Shown here in pieces: positions 7,399-16,075 of a DNA stretch of 29,892 nucleotides. Below the pieces are notes generated by a model. That model saw only the letters and a list, made by a program, of their open reading frames with translations, had not been told where the DNA came from and made no database searches. The stretch is from the NCBI GenBank assembly GCA_964617665.1, contig CAZUAH010000121.1, forward strand, positions 1 through 29,892, given 5' to 3'. The position numbers and the translations under genes were made by a program. The first letter of the stretch is position 1, and each line of letters opens with the position of its first letter. This DNA comes from JADHUC01 sp964617665. GTDB taxonomy: Bacteria; Planctomycetota; Planctomycetia; Pirellulales; Pirellulaceae.

Positions 7399-8682
7399 CT
7401 AGTTCGTGGAACGGAATGACACGGCGACATCCACCGATTCGCCCTTCTCGATCTCGACCTCTGGGATGTCCTCGATCGTGAACTGCCCGGTTTGTTTCCA
7501 AAAGTCGTCCTTGATCGTGTACACCCGTTCGATGTCTTTGTTCCAATAGCCGCGAACGCGGTACGTCCCTGGGGTGATGCCGTACAAGTGTATTTTCACG
7601 GGCATGACAAGCGGTTTGCGGATCTTGAATCGGAGGTCAATACCCAGGGCGTGTTCAGGGCGGTCGCTGCCAGCCGCATCGGCGGTACCGATAGGGGCAA
7701 GCCAGACCATCACGATCCCGTCGTCGCTCGTTGGGGCTTCCTGAAACGTTGCGAGAAGTGTCAGCGATCCGAGATGCCGGTAGCCCTCGTGTCTATCGAA
7801 ACGGTGTGAATCTTCGATTGCGTCCTGTTTCCCATCCTCGATCGCAGCGAGCGCCCATTCCGCTATTTCGCGGTACTGATTCGACGCAAAAAAGAAGATG
7901 TCGCCGGGACCCGAACTGTAACCGGTACCCAGTTGTTTTGAGTAGGGCTCTGTCAGAAGCTTCTCGAAGACCGCCTTGTCTTCGGCCCGCAGAAAGCGGG
8001 CCAGCCGGTAGTAGTACGGGTAGCAGTATTCGCCGTTCTTCTCTTCGATTTTCGTGCAGGCATCCTTCCGTGCCTGCTCGACATAGTACCGGTTGCTTTT
8101 CTGATCCGCCTTGTCGAGCGAGCCATCGGTCAGATCAACAACCACCCACGCCCGTGTAGCATCATCCCAGATACAGAAGCGATCTTCCGGATCGAAGCAC
8201 GCATAGGAATAGCGATGCCAAGACGGCGGAATGGAGACGACCCGCGTACCTGTCGCAAATCTGGCCGTTTCAGGTTCGCCGCATTTGTTCACCAGGTCGT
8301 CGCGAGAGTATTTCCGAAAGACCTTACCGTCTCGATAGATCGCTAGGGCCGGCTCGCCATCACCAAGTCCACGAAGCGTGTTGCCGACCGTGACAACGCA
8401 GCCATGATTGTTCACATAGACTTCGGCGGGATGCGTGTTGTCGGGGAATTCGACCGTCCATAGCTGCCGATATTGATCGCCTTCTTTTGCGTATAGCTGC
8501 ATCCGACTCTTGATTTTCCCCTCGGCAACTCGTGCTGTCGCGCCGACTTTGTACTTTCCATTTCCTGAGAACGCCAAACGCGGCCCCCCGTTCGGAATAG
8601 ATCCGACCCCCACATCGCCGCCGGTCAAGAGAATCGCAGTGGCGATCACAGCCGTTACCATCTTTGTTCTTGCTTTGGCCAA
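7399..8682 (-). CDS. Unknown exported protein, TTG start
   Basis: A 427-residue protein I cannot place in a family. The start is TTG at 8682, with an AAGGAG about 10 bp upstream. The first ATG in frame is seven codons later and would sit too far from that site. The N-terminus is a signal peptide (MVTAVIATAILLTGGDVGVG). Residues 35-190 are beta-rich and resemble a propeller-like display of values, with AEVYVNNHGCVVTVGNTLRG and SYACFDPEDRFCIWDDATRA. Residues about 195-290 are helical with many Tyr and charged residues. Residues 350-425 form a beta-sandwich-like end (KIHLYGITPGTYRVRGYWNK). Several Cys suggest disulfides in an exported protein. It is convergent with the LamG-like gene and divergent from the sulfotransferase. 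Confidence 0.7.
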   Translation of the reverse strand: MAKARTKMVTAVIATAILLTGGDVGVGSIPNGGPRLAFSGNGKYKVGATARVAEGKIKSRMQLYAKEGDQYRQLWTVEFPDNTHPAEVYVNNHGCVVTVGNTLRGLGDGEPALAIYRDGKVFRKYSRDDLVNKCGEPETARFATGTRVVSIPPSWHRYSYACFDPEDRFCIWDDATRAWVVVDLTDGSLDKADQKSNRYYVEQARKDACTKIEEKNGEYCYPYYYRLARFLRAEDKAVFEKLLTEPYSKQLGTGYSSGPGDIFFFASNQYREIAEWALAAIEDGKQDAIEDSHRFDRHEGYRHLGSLTLLATFQEAPTSDDGIVMVWLAPIGTADAAGSDRPEHALGIDLRFKIRKPLVMPVKIHLYGITPGTYRVRGYWNKDIERVYTIKDDFWKQTGQFTIEDIPEVEIEKGESVDVAVSFRSTN

Positions 8683-9112
8683 GATTTCAATGCTCCTTTC
8701 GACAGTTCCGCAGTTGTCGCGGACAGCATTCCGCTCGCGGCGAGTCTGTCACGAATCACTTGTCTAGTTTGTAGGAGTGTAGCCTGAATCAGCGCTCTGT
8801 TCATTAGGAAAGACGACCCTCGACGGCGTATCGTTTCAAAGAATTGTCCTTCTTGACTGGCGTTCGATCGCCGGACTGCTGAAGAACTCATGAGAACTGG
8901 ATCACGGAGGTTGATCGTTGACAGATCGGGGGCCGAACGTTTGACGTTTCACAGATCGCGGAGTTGGATTTCGATCAAGCCCTGTCCAACTTTCAAATTC
9001 AGTGGCACGACCACCAAGTGGTGGTTGGGTTTATGATGGAAACGATTGACATTATGTAACGCAATCAAAGAAACTGAGTTGCAGAACAATAGACAGATTC
9101 GGTTCTAACAAC
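8683..9112. other. Divergent intergenic region with hairpin
   Basis: This 430 bp gap separates the unknown exported protein from the sulfotransferase. It holds a perfect 7-bp inverted repeat, ACCACCA (9010-9016) and TGGTGGT (9019-9025), about 90 bp before the sulfotransferase start. A TTGACA at 9046-9051 could be a -35 box, but no good -10 follows at 17 bp. A 45-codon open stretch (8922-9059) has no ATG at its front and is not called as a gene. Confidence 0.35.
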
Positions 9113-10228
9113 ATGTCTTGGCGCGAAACACTTGCGGTAGCTTTTGGTCCCGGCCTTTTCGGTGGCGTTGCATTCGGCGACTGGTTCCGATTGCTCTGTG
9201 CCAATCGATTCGTCACACACCCTGCGAGGATTCCGCGTTTTCTTTCCAGCTCGTCTTGCAGCGTCGCCAATTCGGCGTATCGCTGGCTGGAGAAACGACG
9301 GTTTGAGTCCCGCTATATGCAGGAGGAGATTCAGAGACCGCTCTTTATCCTGGGACATTGGCGAAGCGGGACGACGCATCTGCATAACTTGCTGACGCGC
9401 AATGACCGATTTGCGTTTCCGAACCTCTACCAGGTTCTCAATCCTCACACGTTCCTCACGACCGAGGCGGTGAACGTCCGTTTGACCTCGAAGCTTCTTC
9501 CTAAAACGCGTTTCGGCATCGACAACGTGCGATTCGGATGGGACGTGCCGTACGAAGACGAATTCGCGTTGGCAGCGACCACCTTTTGCTCGCCGTATCT
9601 GGCGCTCGCGTTCCCGAGACGTTGCGAGTTCTACGACAGGTATCTGACGCTTCGTGACGTTTCTGCAGAGAATCTGGCCAAATGGAAGAACTCGCTGACG
9701 GTCTTCCTCAAGAAACTGACGTGGAAATACGGGAAGCCTCTGGTTCTGAAGTCGCCCGGCCACACTTGTCGGATTCGCATGCTGCTCGAGATGTTTCCCG
9801 ATGCGCGGTTCGTCCACATACGCCGTGATCCCTATCTGGTTTTCCAGTCGATGAAGAAAATGATCTCGGCGGGCCTCCGTTACTGGAATCTACAGAGTGT
9901 TCGTTCCGTTGATTGGGACGCGCGGTTCGTTCGGCAATACCGCGAGATGCACGATGTGTTTTTCGAAGAGCGGCCATTGATTCCGCATCGGCAGCTTCAC
10001 GAAGTCAGTTTCGAGGAATTGGTGGCCGATCCCATCGCGCAGGTTCGCAACGTTTACGAGACGCTCGATCTGCCCGACTTCGATTACGTCGAACGTCCCT
10101 TGCAAGAGTACGTTGCTTCCCTGTCAGGGTACAAACAGAACGTTTTCCCGGAGATCGCGAAGGAAACGCGAGATAGAATTGCACGAGAGTGGCTACGGTG
10201 CTTTGATGAATGGGGCTATCCGACGTGA
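9113..10228 (+). CDS. Sulfotransferase family protein (PAPS-dependent)
   Basis: A 371-residue protein of the Sulfotransfer_3 type, which moves sulfate from PAPS to a sugar, lipid or peptide hydroxyl. The 5'-phosphosulfate loop is plain: PLFILGHWRSGTTHLHNLL, with the core at residues 81-90. KSPGH (213-217) and the 3'-phosphate motif VHIRRDPYLVFQS (234-246) follow. The N-terminal GDWFRLLCANRF segment (22-33) is typical of bacterial members with this extra helix, so the full start at 9113 is kept although no clear ribosome-binding site precedes it. There is no signal peptide, so it acts in the cytoplasm, perhaps membrane-associated through the N-terminal helix. The acceptor cannot be read from sequence. 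It seems to be transcribed alone, since both neighbours are on the other strand. Confidence 0.85.
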   Translation: MSWRETLAVAFGPGLFGGVAFGDWFRLLCANRFVTHPARIPRFLSSSSCSVANSAYRWLEKRRFESRYMQEEIQRPLFILGHWRSGTTHLHNLLTRNDRFAFPNLYQVLNPHTFLTTEAVNVRLTSKLLPKTRFGIDNVRFGWDVPYEDEFALAATTFCSPYLALAFPRRCEFYDRYLTLRDVSAENLAKWKNSLTVFLKKLTWKYGKPLVLKSPGHTCRIRMLLEMFPDARFVHIRRDPYLVFQSMKKMISAGLRYWNLQSVRSVDWDARFVRQYREMHDVFFEERPLIPHRQLHEVSFEELVADPIAQVRNVYETLDLPDFDYVERPLQEYVASLSGYKQNVFPEIAKETRDRIAREWLRCFDEWGYPT

Positions 10229-10348
10229 GACAACGAGACAGCGATGTGGCGCAACCGCCGGAGCGTTGATTGTCGTGCGGCCGCAGTGACAGGCTGCAAC
10301 CAAGGTTTGGAGTGGGATGACTCCTTGTTGGGTTGCTGACACGGCAGA

Positions 10349-11692
10349 TCAGTCGAGACGTTTCGTCCTGCGGTCCTCGATTCCCTTCTTGGCTTCGATC
10401 GTGTTCCCGTCCAAGGTGACTCTGCCCACCATCTCTTCGATCAGGATTCCCACAGTCTGCGTTTTCTCGCCCTCGGCCCGCGTGTCTCGCATTGTGTTGT
10501 TGCGAAATACCAGGTCGTTCGTTTCGCCTCGAATACGAATTCCAGCCGTCTCGGCTTCCGCTCCATTGTTCACGATGACGTTCTCCTCCAGCCGGTTCCG
10601 GTGAGCGGCCATGCCGAGCGACTCGTTACGGAAGAACACGCCGTTGCTTGCGTTCAGGCAAACAACGTTGCGCCTCAATAAGTTGTCGGAGTCCTTGTGC
10701 CCGATTGAAATGCCGAACCGTCCGTTCTGCTCAAGAACGTTCTCCTCGAACAATCCGTGGCGCACTCGCCAGCATAGGAATAGTCCGTCGGTCCCGTTGC
10801 CGCGGGCGACGCATTTGCGCACCGTCGGACGTTGCGAGCCGCTGCCGGGATGCAGGCCGAGAGATGCATTGTCTTCGCACGTGCAGTCGACCACCGTGAC
10901 GTCATTGGATTGCTGGAAGCTGATTCCATCTCCGTTGTAGTTGCGCACGAAGCATCCTTCGATCACCGTGCCAAACGCCCGGTATAGAAAGATCCCCGCT
11001 CCGCGGCATCCGTTCAAATGGATATTCGCTTCCTTGTTGCCGTCAATGACAATGCTCTCGATCCGTGCTCCACGGAGGTTGTAGCCGCTGACGACGGGAA
11101 AGACGGTTGCAGCGCGAGCGTTGTTGTGGACCATGCAATCGGACATCAGTGGCTTGTCGATGGAGAACGTATTGCCGCGGCGACCGGTGATTCGTGCAAC
11201 GGTCGTGTGGAATCCGCCTGAACGATCATCCCGGATGGCTACGCCATATCCGACCTCGAAGCCGGTCGGGTCCGTCACCGAGATCTGCTGCTCGCCGAAA
11301 TCGCCGTCCAGCACCATCGGGCTGGTCACGCTGACCGCTTTGCGCAAGATCGTCTTTCCACGTTGGCCTCGAACCGTGACGTTCGCCCGCAAATGCAGCG
11401 AATCGTGCATCACAAATTCACCCTGGCCGATCTCGACAGTCCCACCGCCCAGGGCAGCAACGTAATCGACGGCTGCCTGCAACACGCGATTGTCGGCACC
11501 GACCATGTCGGCATCCTTCAAGCCAACGGTGATCCGCGGCAGTTCGTCCATGGCCGAGTGCATCGCGTCGGGCAACTGTTGTTCGTCCGGTTTGGGAGAA
11601 GAATCCGGCTCACTTTCCTGGGCGCATAGAACCGAACCCGCTGCAAGCGACGTCGATATCACGGTTACCAGCAGGGCGATCGTCTTCTTCAT
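10349..11692 (-). CDS. Secreted right-handed parallel beta-helix protein
   Basis: A 447-residue protein with a signal peptide (MKKTIALLVTVISTSLAAGS, cleavage near AQ at 25). GAGGAG lies about 6 bp before the ATG at 11692. Residues about 60-125 match the start of pectate-lyase-3-like helices: LQAAVDYVAALGGGTVEIGQ, then SLHLRANVTVRGQ. From about residue 190 to 440 come repeated short coils of the PbH1 type, such as GTVIEGCFVRNYNGDGISFQ, GLFEENVLEQNGRFGISIGH and LRRNVVCLNASNGVFFRNES. Such proteins cleave or bind polysaccharides, but a specific enzyme class cannot be assigned because no characterised catalytic motif is evident. It lies 74 bp downstream of another minus-strand secreted protein and may be co-transcribed with it. 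Confidence 0.85.
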   Translation of the reverse strand: MKKTIALLVTVISTSLAAGSVLCAQESEPDSSPKPDEQQLPDAMHSAMDELPRITVGLKDADMVGADNRVLQAAVDYVAALGGGTVEIGQGEFVMHDSLHLRANVTVRGQRGKTILRKAVSVTSPMVLDGDFGEQQISVTDPTGFEVGYGVAIRDDRSGGFHTTVARITGRRGNTFSIDKPLMSDCMVHNNARAATVFPVVSGYNLRGARIESIVIDGNKEANIHLNGCRGAGIFLYRAFGTVIEGCFVRNYNGDGISFQQSNDVTVVDCTCEDNASLGLHPGSGSQRPTVRKCVARGNGTDGLFLCWRVRHGLFEENVLEQNGRFGISIGHKDSDNLLRRNVVCLNASNGVFFRNESLGMAAHRNRLEENVIVNNGAEAETAGIRIRGETNDLVFRNNTMRDTRAEGEKTQTVGILIEEMVGRVTLDGNTIEAKKGIEDRRTKRLD

Positions 11693-11766
11693 GATGGACT
11701 CCTCACAACAGGTCGGCAGAACGGAACATTAGAGTGTCGAAGCAGTTCTCGCGTACTCCTTGAAAG

Positions 11767-12573
11767 TCATTCGTCGCCAAAATCATCGCGGTATCGTTCG
11801 AGTAGCTTGTCCTTGTCGCCTTCAAATAGGTAGATCTTTCCGCGAACGGTTTTCGATTTACCCGCTGGCAAAGGCCCGACACGAATCGACAGGTGCATGC
11901 ACTCCCAGGGATTATGCCCTTGGGCCGAAAGGAACTCCTGCCAAGCGATCCCACACACCCATTTGCCGTCGGTCGACTCGCGCACGATCAGCCCACCGAC
12001 CGCGTCAGGTTCGCTGATAGGCCACTTGTTGGACCACACGTATTGTCCGTCCTTCGCTTCTTTTTCGACCAGGTCTCGCACCGCGGTGTTGAAATGAATC
12101 TCACGCTTGACCAGTTTCTTCAGACCGTCAGGGCTCAGGAAATAAGTGTTCGTATTGGCGAATTGCGGGTTCCTTGTCTTGGCGGGCCCTGGATTGAAGC
12201 AAGGAATGATGGCAGCAATCGGCGGGAAGTCGTAATTCGTGCGATTCCGCACGGTCAGTGCAAGGTCCGCTCCGTCAGTTGTTGCCGCCGCCGTGAGAGT
12301 CAATGCGTCCGAGGCGATCTTGCCGCACCGGCCGTCTTTACTGAGAATGCGATCCAACTCGAAGGTTCCCCGCGTGTGTTGCCCCGGTGTGATCGCCTCG
12401 AACATGTTCCATTCATAGAACCACAAGTAGACGACCATGTCCGCCTGAACGAGCGACTGGACGGCAAAACCCCGCTCCCATTCCAGCAATCGCGTGTTCA
12501 TTGTTTTTTCCTCGGAGTAGGCCAACGAGAGCGAAACCATGACAAGAACGGCTGGGAGCAAATGACGCAGCAT
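11767..12573 (-). CDS. Unknown secreted protein
   Basis: A 268-residue protein of unrecognised family. The frame is open back to 12627, but the ATG at 12573 is chosen. It has GAGGGG about 7 bp upstream and starts a clean signal peptide (MLRHLLPAVLVMVSLSLAYS). The mature part has an aromatic segment (MVVYLWFYEWNMFEAITPGQ) and then beta-strand patterns such as ALTLTAAATTDGADLALTVR and a late GKSKTVRGKIYLFEGDKDKL. The overall look is of a beta-sandwich exported protein. The beta-helix gene follows after 74 bp on the same strand, which makes a two-gene unit likely. Confidence 0.75.
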   Translation of the reverse strand: MLRHLLPAVLVMVSLSLAYSEEKTMNTRLLEWERGFAVQSLVQADMVVYLWFYEWNMFEAITPGQHTRGTFELDRILSKDGRCGKIASDALTLTAAATTDGADLALTVRNRTNYDFPPIAAIIPCFNPGPAKTRNPQFANTNTYFLSPDGLKKLVKREIHFNTAVRDLVEKEAKDGQYVWSNKWPISEPDAVGGLIVRESTDGKWVCGIAWQEFLSAQGHNPWECMHLSIRVGPLPAGKSKTVRGKIYLFEGDKDKLLERYRDDFGDE

Positions 12574-12889
12574 GAGTATCCCCTCTATCAGATACGGTTT
12601 CTTGGTCCCAACACGGCTGGGCCGCAAGCGAGAAAGTCGTTTAACGGCAAGCCGAAAGCGACGGCGAAAACGTGCGATCGAAAACAGCCGCCTTCGGCTT
12701 GCCGTTAAACTAATGTGCTCCCACCCTGCAGGGAAGCCAGAGACATTATAGCCAAATGGAACGAGAGCAATGGAGCACCCATCGATTATCGCACTCAGAA
12801 AGAATCATGATAGCCTGGGAGCCATTCGTTGCGCGGAGAGGATCCGCCAACGTACTGTTGCTGAATCACTCTTCTCAACGGAGAAATCG
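12574..12889. other. Divergent intergenic region carrying an inverted-repeat element
   Basis: A 316 bp gap separates the divergent unknown secreted gene and GH5 gene. Its main content is the 72-bp inverted repeat at 12639-12710, described separately. A plus-strand frame extends upstream of 12890 but has no ribosome-binding site and encodes no plausible domain, so it is treated as non-coding. Confidence 0.45.
12639..12710. repeat. Inverted-repeat element, 22-bp arms
   Basis: The arms GTTTAACGGCAAGCCGAA (12639-12656) and its exact reverse complement (12693-12710) are perfect over 18 bp. They continue for a further 4 bp with one mismatch (12639-12660 and 12689-12710). The 28-bp centre is A- and G-rich. 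It lies between divergent promoters, which argues against a terminator. From memory the GTTTAACGGCAAGCCGAAGGCG word recurs in planctomycete intergenic DNA, so a REP- or MITE-like mobile element is the likeliest reading. Confidence 0.65.
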
Positions 12890-14263
12890 ATGGTTGCATA
12901 CACCGGAAGCCGGATGCACACGATCGTCCTACTGGTTGGTGTTAGTCTCGCGTTAGTGGCGGCTCCGCTCTCCGCTCAGAATGCAAACGAGCAGGCTGGG
13001 GCAACTATCGAGGAAGTGCCAGACTTCTCACAAATCCGCGGCGCCAACTACGTGCCGAGCTATGCGAGTACTAGCGTTGGCATGTGGAAAGACTTCGACC
13101 CACAAGTGATCGATCGCGAGTTGGCTTTGGCGCGACGTCTATCCCTGAATTCGGTTCGTGTGTTTCTGCCGTATGTCGTTTACGAGGACGATCCCCAAAC
13201 GTTTCTGAAACACGTCGAACGCTTTGTGGAGCTGTCCGCGAGCCACAATATCCGTCCGATGTTCGTACTGTTTGATTCTTGCTTCGGCGACGAACCGTCG
13301 CTGGACAAGGCCGATTCACCGACGTGGGTCAATAATCCCGGGTACAGCCGCATCGGCAAGGAACACTGGCCACGGATCGAACGATATGCATCTGACGTTG
13401 TCGGCAGCTTTCGCGGCGACTCGCGTGTGCTGATGTGGGACATCATGAACGAGCCAATGGCGGACTTCGCCCACGTTACGCGAAAGGAACGTGATGCCAT
13501 TTGGGAGTTCTGCCGCCATTTCTGTGCGTTTGTCAAAAAGCACGACCCCAATAAACCAATCACGGTGGGGCACGCAGTTGTCGAGTACATTCCCAAGACC
13601 ATTGACCTGGTGGATGTCGCCTCGGTGCATTCTTATTCCCCGTATGCCGAGTGGCTGGACAACGATCTCGACCTGGCGTTCACCTATGCCGACCGGGCGG
13701 GCAAGCCGGTGATTGTCAGCGAATTCGGAAACCCTGGAGCCGGACAGCCCTACGAGATGGCACTCGACGTGATCGAACGCCGCAAGATCGGTTTCTATTT
13801 CTGGGAACTTATGATTGCCAAAGTGCAGTTCCGGGAAATGTCCGGGCTGGTCTATCCCGACGGCACCATCCGCGAACCTGCGGCTGTGGCCCGACTGCTG
13901 GGATTTCCCGTCAAGCAACAGGGAGGTATCCCACTGAAACCGGCTCCGGATACGAGCGAGCTGAAACGGCTGCTCGACGATTCGGAGCGTTGGTCGGAGT
14001 TACTGGACAAAGTTCGGCAGTTACCGCGCAAACGCGAGAGCGTCATTGCCACAGTTCACCCGCTTTCCGCTATCGGCCGTGTTGCCGCTCGTCCCGGTCC
14101 CGAGGCAATGGAGATCTTTGAACTTGGCCTGACGATCGGCCAACTCTTTCGGATGAAACGCGACGCCGAGGCTCTAGAGCATTACGATCGTCTTCTAGAC
14201 CTTGTCGAGCAGGTCGTCCAGCATCGCTCCGAGAAGCTTCAAAAGAAGCCCTCAGAACCGTAG
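12890..14263 (+). CDS. GH5-like (clan A) exported glycoside hydrolase
   Basis: A 457-residue protein. The start at 12890 is chosen from a longer open frame because GGAG lies 6 bp upstream and a signal peptide follows (MHTIVLLVGVSLALVAAPLS, cleaved near SAQ). The core is a TIM barrel of the cellulase / mannanase type. RGANYVPSYAS begins it, NSVRVFLPYV is strand 2, and WDIMNEPM holds the acid/base Glu188. SVHSYSPYAEW and VIVSEFGNPG follow, the latter with the nucleophile Glu278. Both catalytic glutamates are in clan-A positions, so an active retaining beta-glycosidase is expected. The substrate (cellulose, mannan or other) cannot be read. A C-terminal helical tail of about 90 residues (ELKRLLDDSERW onward) follows the barrel and is unusual. 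Confidence 0.8.
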   Translation: MVAYTGSRMHTIVLLVGVSLALVAAPLSAQNANEQAGATIEEVPDFSQIRGANYVPSYASTSVGMWKDFDPQVIDRELALARRLSLNSVRVFLPYVVYEDDPQTFLKHVERFVELSASHNIRPMFVLFDSCFGDEPSLDKADSPTWVNNPGYSRIGKEHWPRIERYASDVVGSFRGDSRVLMWDIMNEPMADFAHVTRKERDAIWEFCRHFCAFVKKHDPNKPITVGHAVVEYIPKTIDLVDVASVHSYSPYAEWLDNDLDLAFTYADRAGKPVIVSEFGNPGAGQPYEMALDVIERRKIGFYFWELMIAKVQFREMSGLVYPDGTIREPAAVARLLGFPVKQQGGIPLKPAPDTSELKRLLDDSERWSELLDKVRQLPRKRESVIATVHPLSAIGRVAARPGPEAMEIFELGLTIGQLFRMKRDAEALEHYDRLLDLVEQVVQHRSEKLQKKPSEP

Positions 14264-14273
14264 CCATGGCTGG

Positions 14274-14306
14274 GGCAACGGCGAGCAAATCGTTGTTGCC
14301 GTTGCC
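14274..14306 (+). terminator. Strong hairpin just after the GH5 gene
   Basis: A perfect 9-bp stem, GGCAACGGC (14274-14282) and GCCGTTGCC (14298-14306), is extended inward by AGCAA/TTGTT with one bulged G and one G-U pair around an ATCG loop. It begins 11 bp after the stop codon. No T-run follows, so it may work as a Rho-independent-like terminator or as a 3'-end stabiliser. Confidence 0.5.
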
Positions 14307-14437
14307 TGCAGGCTGTACAATTCCGCCATTGAACGTAACTTTCGGATGCCAACGGGGACTCTGTTTGTTAGTGTTGCGGCCAAAACGTCCAACGAAATCG
14401 AGAGACGGATAATCCAACTTCTGGAGATGAACTAATC

Positions 14438-15832
14438 ATGAAAACAAACCGACGCAGATTCTTGGGCTCGGCCGCAGCGGCTGTCGCGGCTACTACGATC
14501 GTTCCTCGCTATGTACTTGGTGGACCCAAATTTGTTCCACCCAGCGAAAAGGTGAACGTCGCGTTGGTGGGTGCCGGTGGCCAAGGGCGAAGCAACATTC
14601 GCCTTTTGTTTCGCGAAGAGGACGCGCAGGTGATGGCTGTTGCGGATCCTTTCGAGCGGCACAATCTGGATGCTTTCTACTACCGCGGAGAAGGCGGCAG
14701 GAAGCCGGTGAAGGCGGAAATCGAAAAGCACTACGGCGAAACGACACCTAACTACCGCTGCACGGATTACGAAGACTTTCGCGTGATGCTGGAAAAGGAA
14801 AAGGCCATCGACGCGATTCTCTGCGCGACGCCCGACCACCTGCACGCCTACGTCTCGGTTACCGCCATGCGTGCAGGCAAACACGTTTACTGCGAGAAGC
14901 CGCTTACGCACAACGTCTGGGAAGCGCGCCAGGTTGCCAAGGTAGCCAAGGAAACGGGCGTGGCTACGCAGATGGGCAACCAGGGGCACTCGCGAGACGG
15001 CATTCGGCAGACGTGCGAGTGGATTTGGGACGGCGTAATCGGTCCGGTGCGCGAAGTCCACGCCTGGGTCGGCGCGGGCCGTTGGAACAAGCAACTCACC
15101 ACTCGGCCCGCGGAGACGCCGCCTGTGCCTGCGGGAGTAAATTGGGACTTATGGCTGGGACCGCGCGAGCCACGCCCGTACCATCCCGCGTATACGCCGG
15201 TCACCTGGCGCGACTTCTGGGCCTTCGGTTCGGGTGCACTGGGCGATTTCGGCTGCCACGATCTTGACGCCCCCATGTGGGCTCTCGATTTGTCAGAGCC
15301 GCTCAGCATCGAATCACGGCCGGCGGGAAACATGGATACAGAAATCGCTCCGCACGGCGAGATCTGCTACTACCGTTTCGGAGCCCGCGGGGACAAGCCG
15401 CCCGTCAATGTCACCTGGTATGATGGAGGATTGAAACCGCCCTGCCCAGAAGAAATCCCAGAGGGTAGTTCGCTGCCGAGCCGCGGAGTGCTGTTCATCG
15501 GCGAGAAGGGCTCGATGCTGTGCGACGGCGCCGGTGGGGCATGCCGGCTTCTCCCATACGAGAAGACGCCCGCCTACGAGCGCCCGCCAGAGACGATTCC
15601 ACGCACGAAGGGCCACCATCGCGACTGGCTGGCCGCCTGCAAAGGCGGCCCACCGGCAAGCTCGAATTTCGAGTACGGTGCCAAGCTCGTAGAACTGGTT
15701 CTTCTTGGCGTCGCATCGCTGCGCACCGGCAAGAAGCTCCATTGGGACGCAGAAAACATGAAAGCCCGCGGATTACCCGCAGCCGATGCGATAATCAAAG
15801 AACAGTATCGCAAAGGCTGGGAGATCGCCTGA
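14438..15832 (+). CDS. Tat-exported Gfo/Idh/MocA family oxidoreductase
   Basis: A 464-residue protein with a twin-arginine signal (TNRRRFLGSAAAAVAATT), as is usual for planctomycete members. A Rossmann fold follows with VALVGAGGQG (41-50), then CATPDHLHA (129-137) and the family's EKP motif (YCEKPLTHN, Lys154 as the catalytic lysine). GDFGCHDLDAPMWALDL provides the later metal or substrate-site residues. Such enzymes use tightly bound NAD(P) to oxidise or reduce sugars, or break glycosidic bonds by redox chemistry, here in the periplasm. A GGAG lies about 11 bp before the ATG. It follows the GH5 gene by 174 bp with a hairpin between, so separate transcription is possible. The exact sugar is unknown. 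Confidence 0.88.
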   Translation: MKTNRRRFLGSAAAAVAATTIVPRYVLGGPKFVPPSEKVNVALVGAGGQGRSNIRLLFREEDAQVMAVADPFERHNLDAFYYRGEGGRKPVKAEIEKHYGETTPNYRCTDYEDFRVMLEKEKAIDAILCATPDHLHAYVSVTAMRAGKHVYCEKPLTHNVWEARQVAKVAKETGVATQMGNQGHSRDGIRQTCEWIWDGVIGPVREVHAWVGAGRWNKQLTTRPAETPPVPAGVNWDLWLGPREPRPYHPAYTPVTWRDFWAFGSGALGDFGCHDLDAPMWALDLSEPLSIESRPAGNMDTEIAPHGEICYYRFGARGDKPPVNVTWYDGGLKPPCPEEIPEGSSLPSRGVLFIGEKGSMLCDGAGGACRLLPYEKTPAYERPPETIPRTKGHHRDWLAACKGGPPASSNFEYGAKLVELVLLGVASLRTGKKLHWDAENMKARGLPAADAIIKEQYRKGWEIA

Positions 15833-16075
15833 CCGGCTCGAGTTCTGGAAAAAGCTTGTATACCCCTATGGTCGCGAGTAAACTACAGTCTGCTTTTATG
15901 CTCTTATCAAACGACAAACGACCCGAATAACCATCCGTCTCTTCGATAGCATTTCCTCGACGGATTCGATTTCTCTGCCATCCAAAGTGGACGGGTGGGC
16001 TGAACCAGATTTGCAATCGGGCAAATAGATTGACGAAGCCTATTCTTGAGGTACTGGCAGCGAGGGTCTTCTCCG

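Noticed and set aside
9046..9051. Perfect TTGACA upstream of the sulfotransferase
   Set aside because: No -10-like hexamer lies at 16-18 bp downstream, so a sigma-70 promoter is not supported.
8922..9059. A 45-codon open stretch with protein-like wording (ELDFDQALSNFQ, then HDHQVVVGFMMETID) ahead of the sulfotransferase
   Set aside because: It has no ATG at its front and no ribosome-binding site, and is short enough to arise by chance. It could be a gene remnant, but nothing confirms it.
9113..15832. A classical polysaccharide utilisation locus
   Set aside because: There is no SusC/SusD pair or dedicated regulator, and the genes alternate strand with large gaps.
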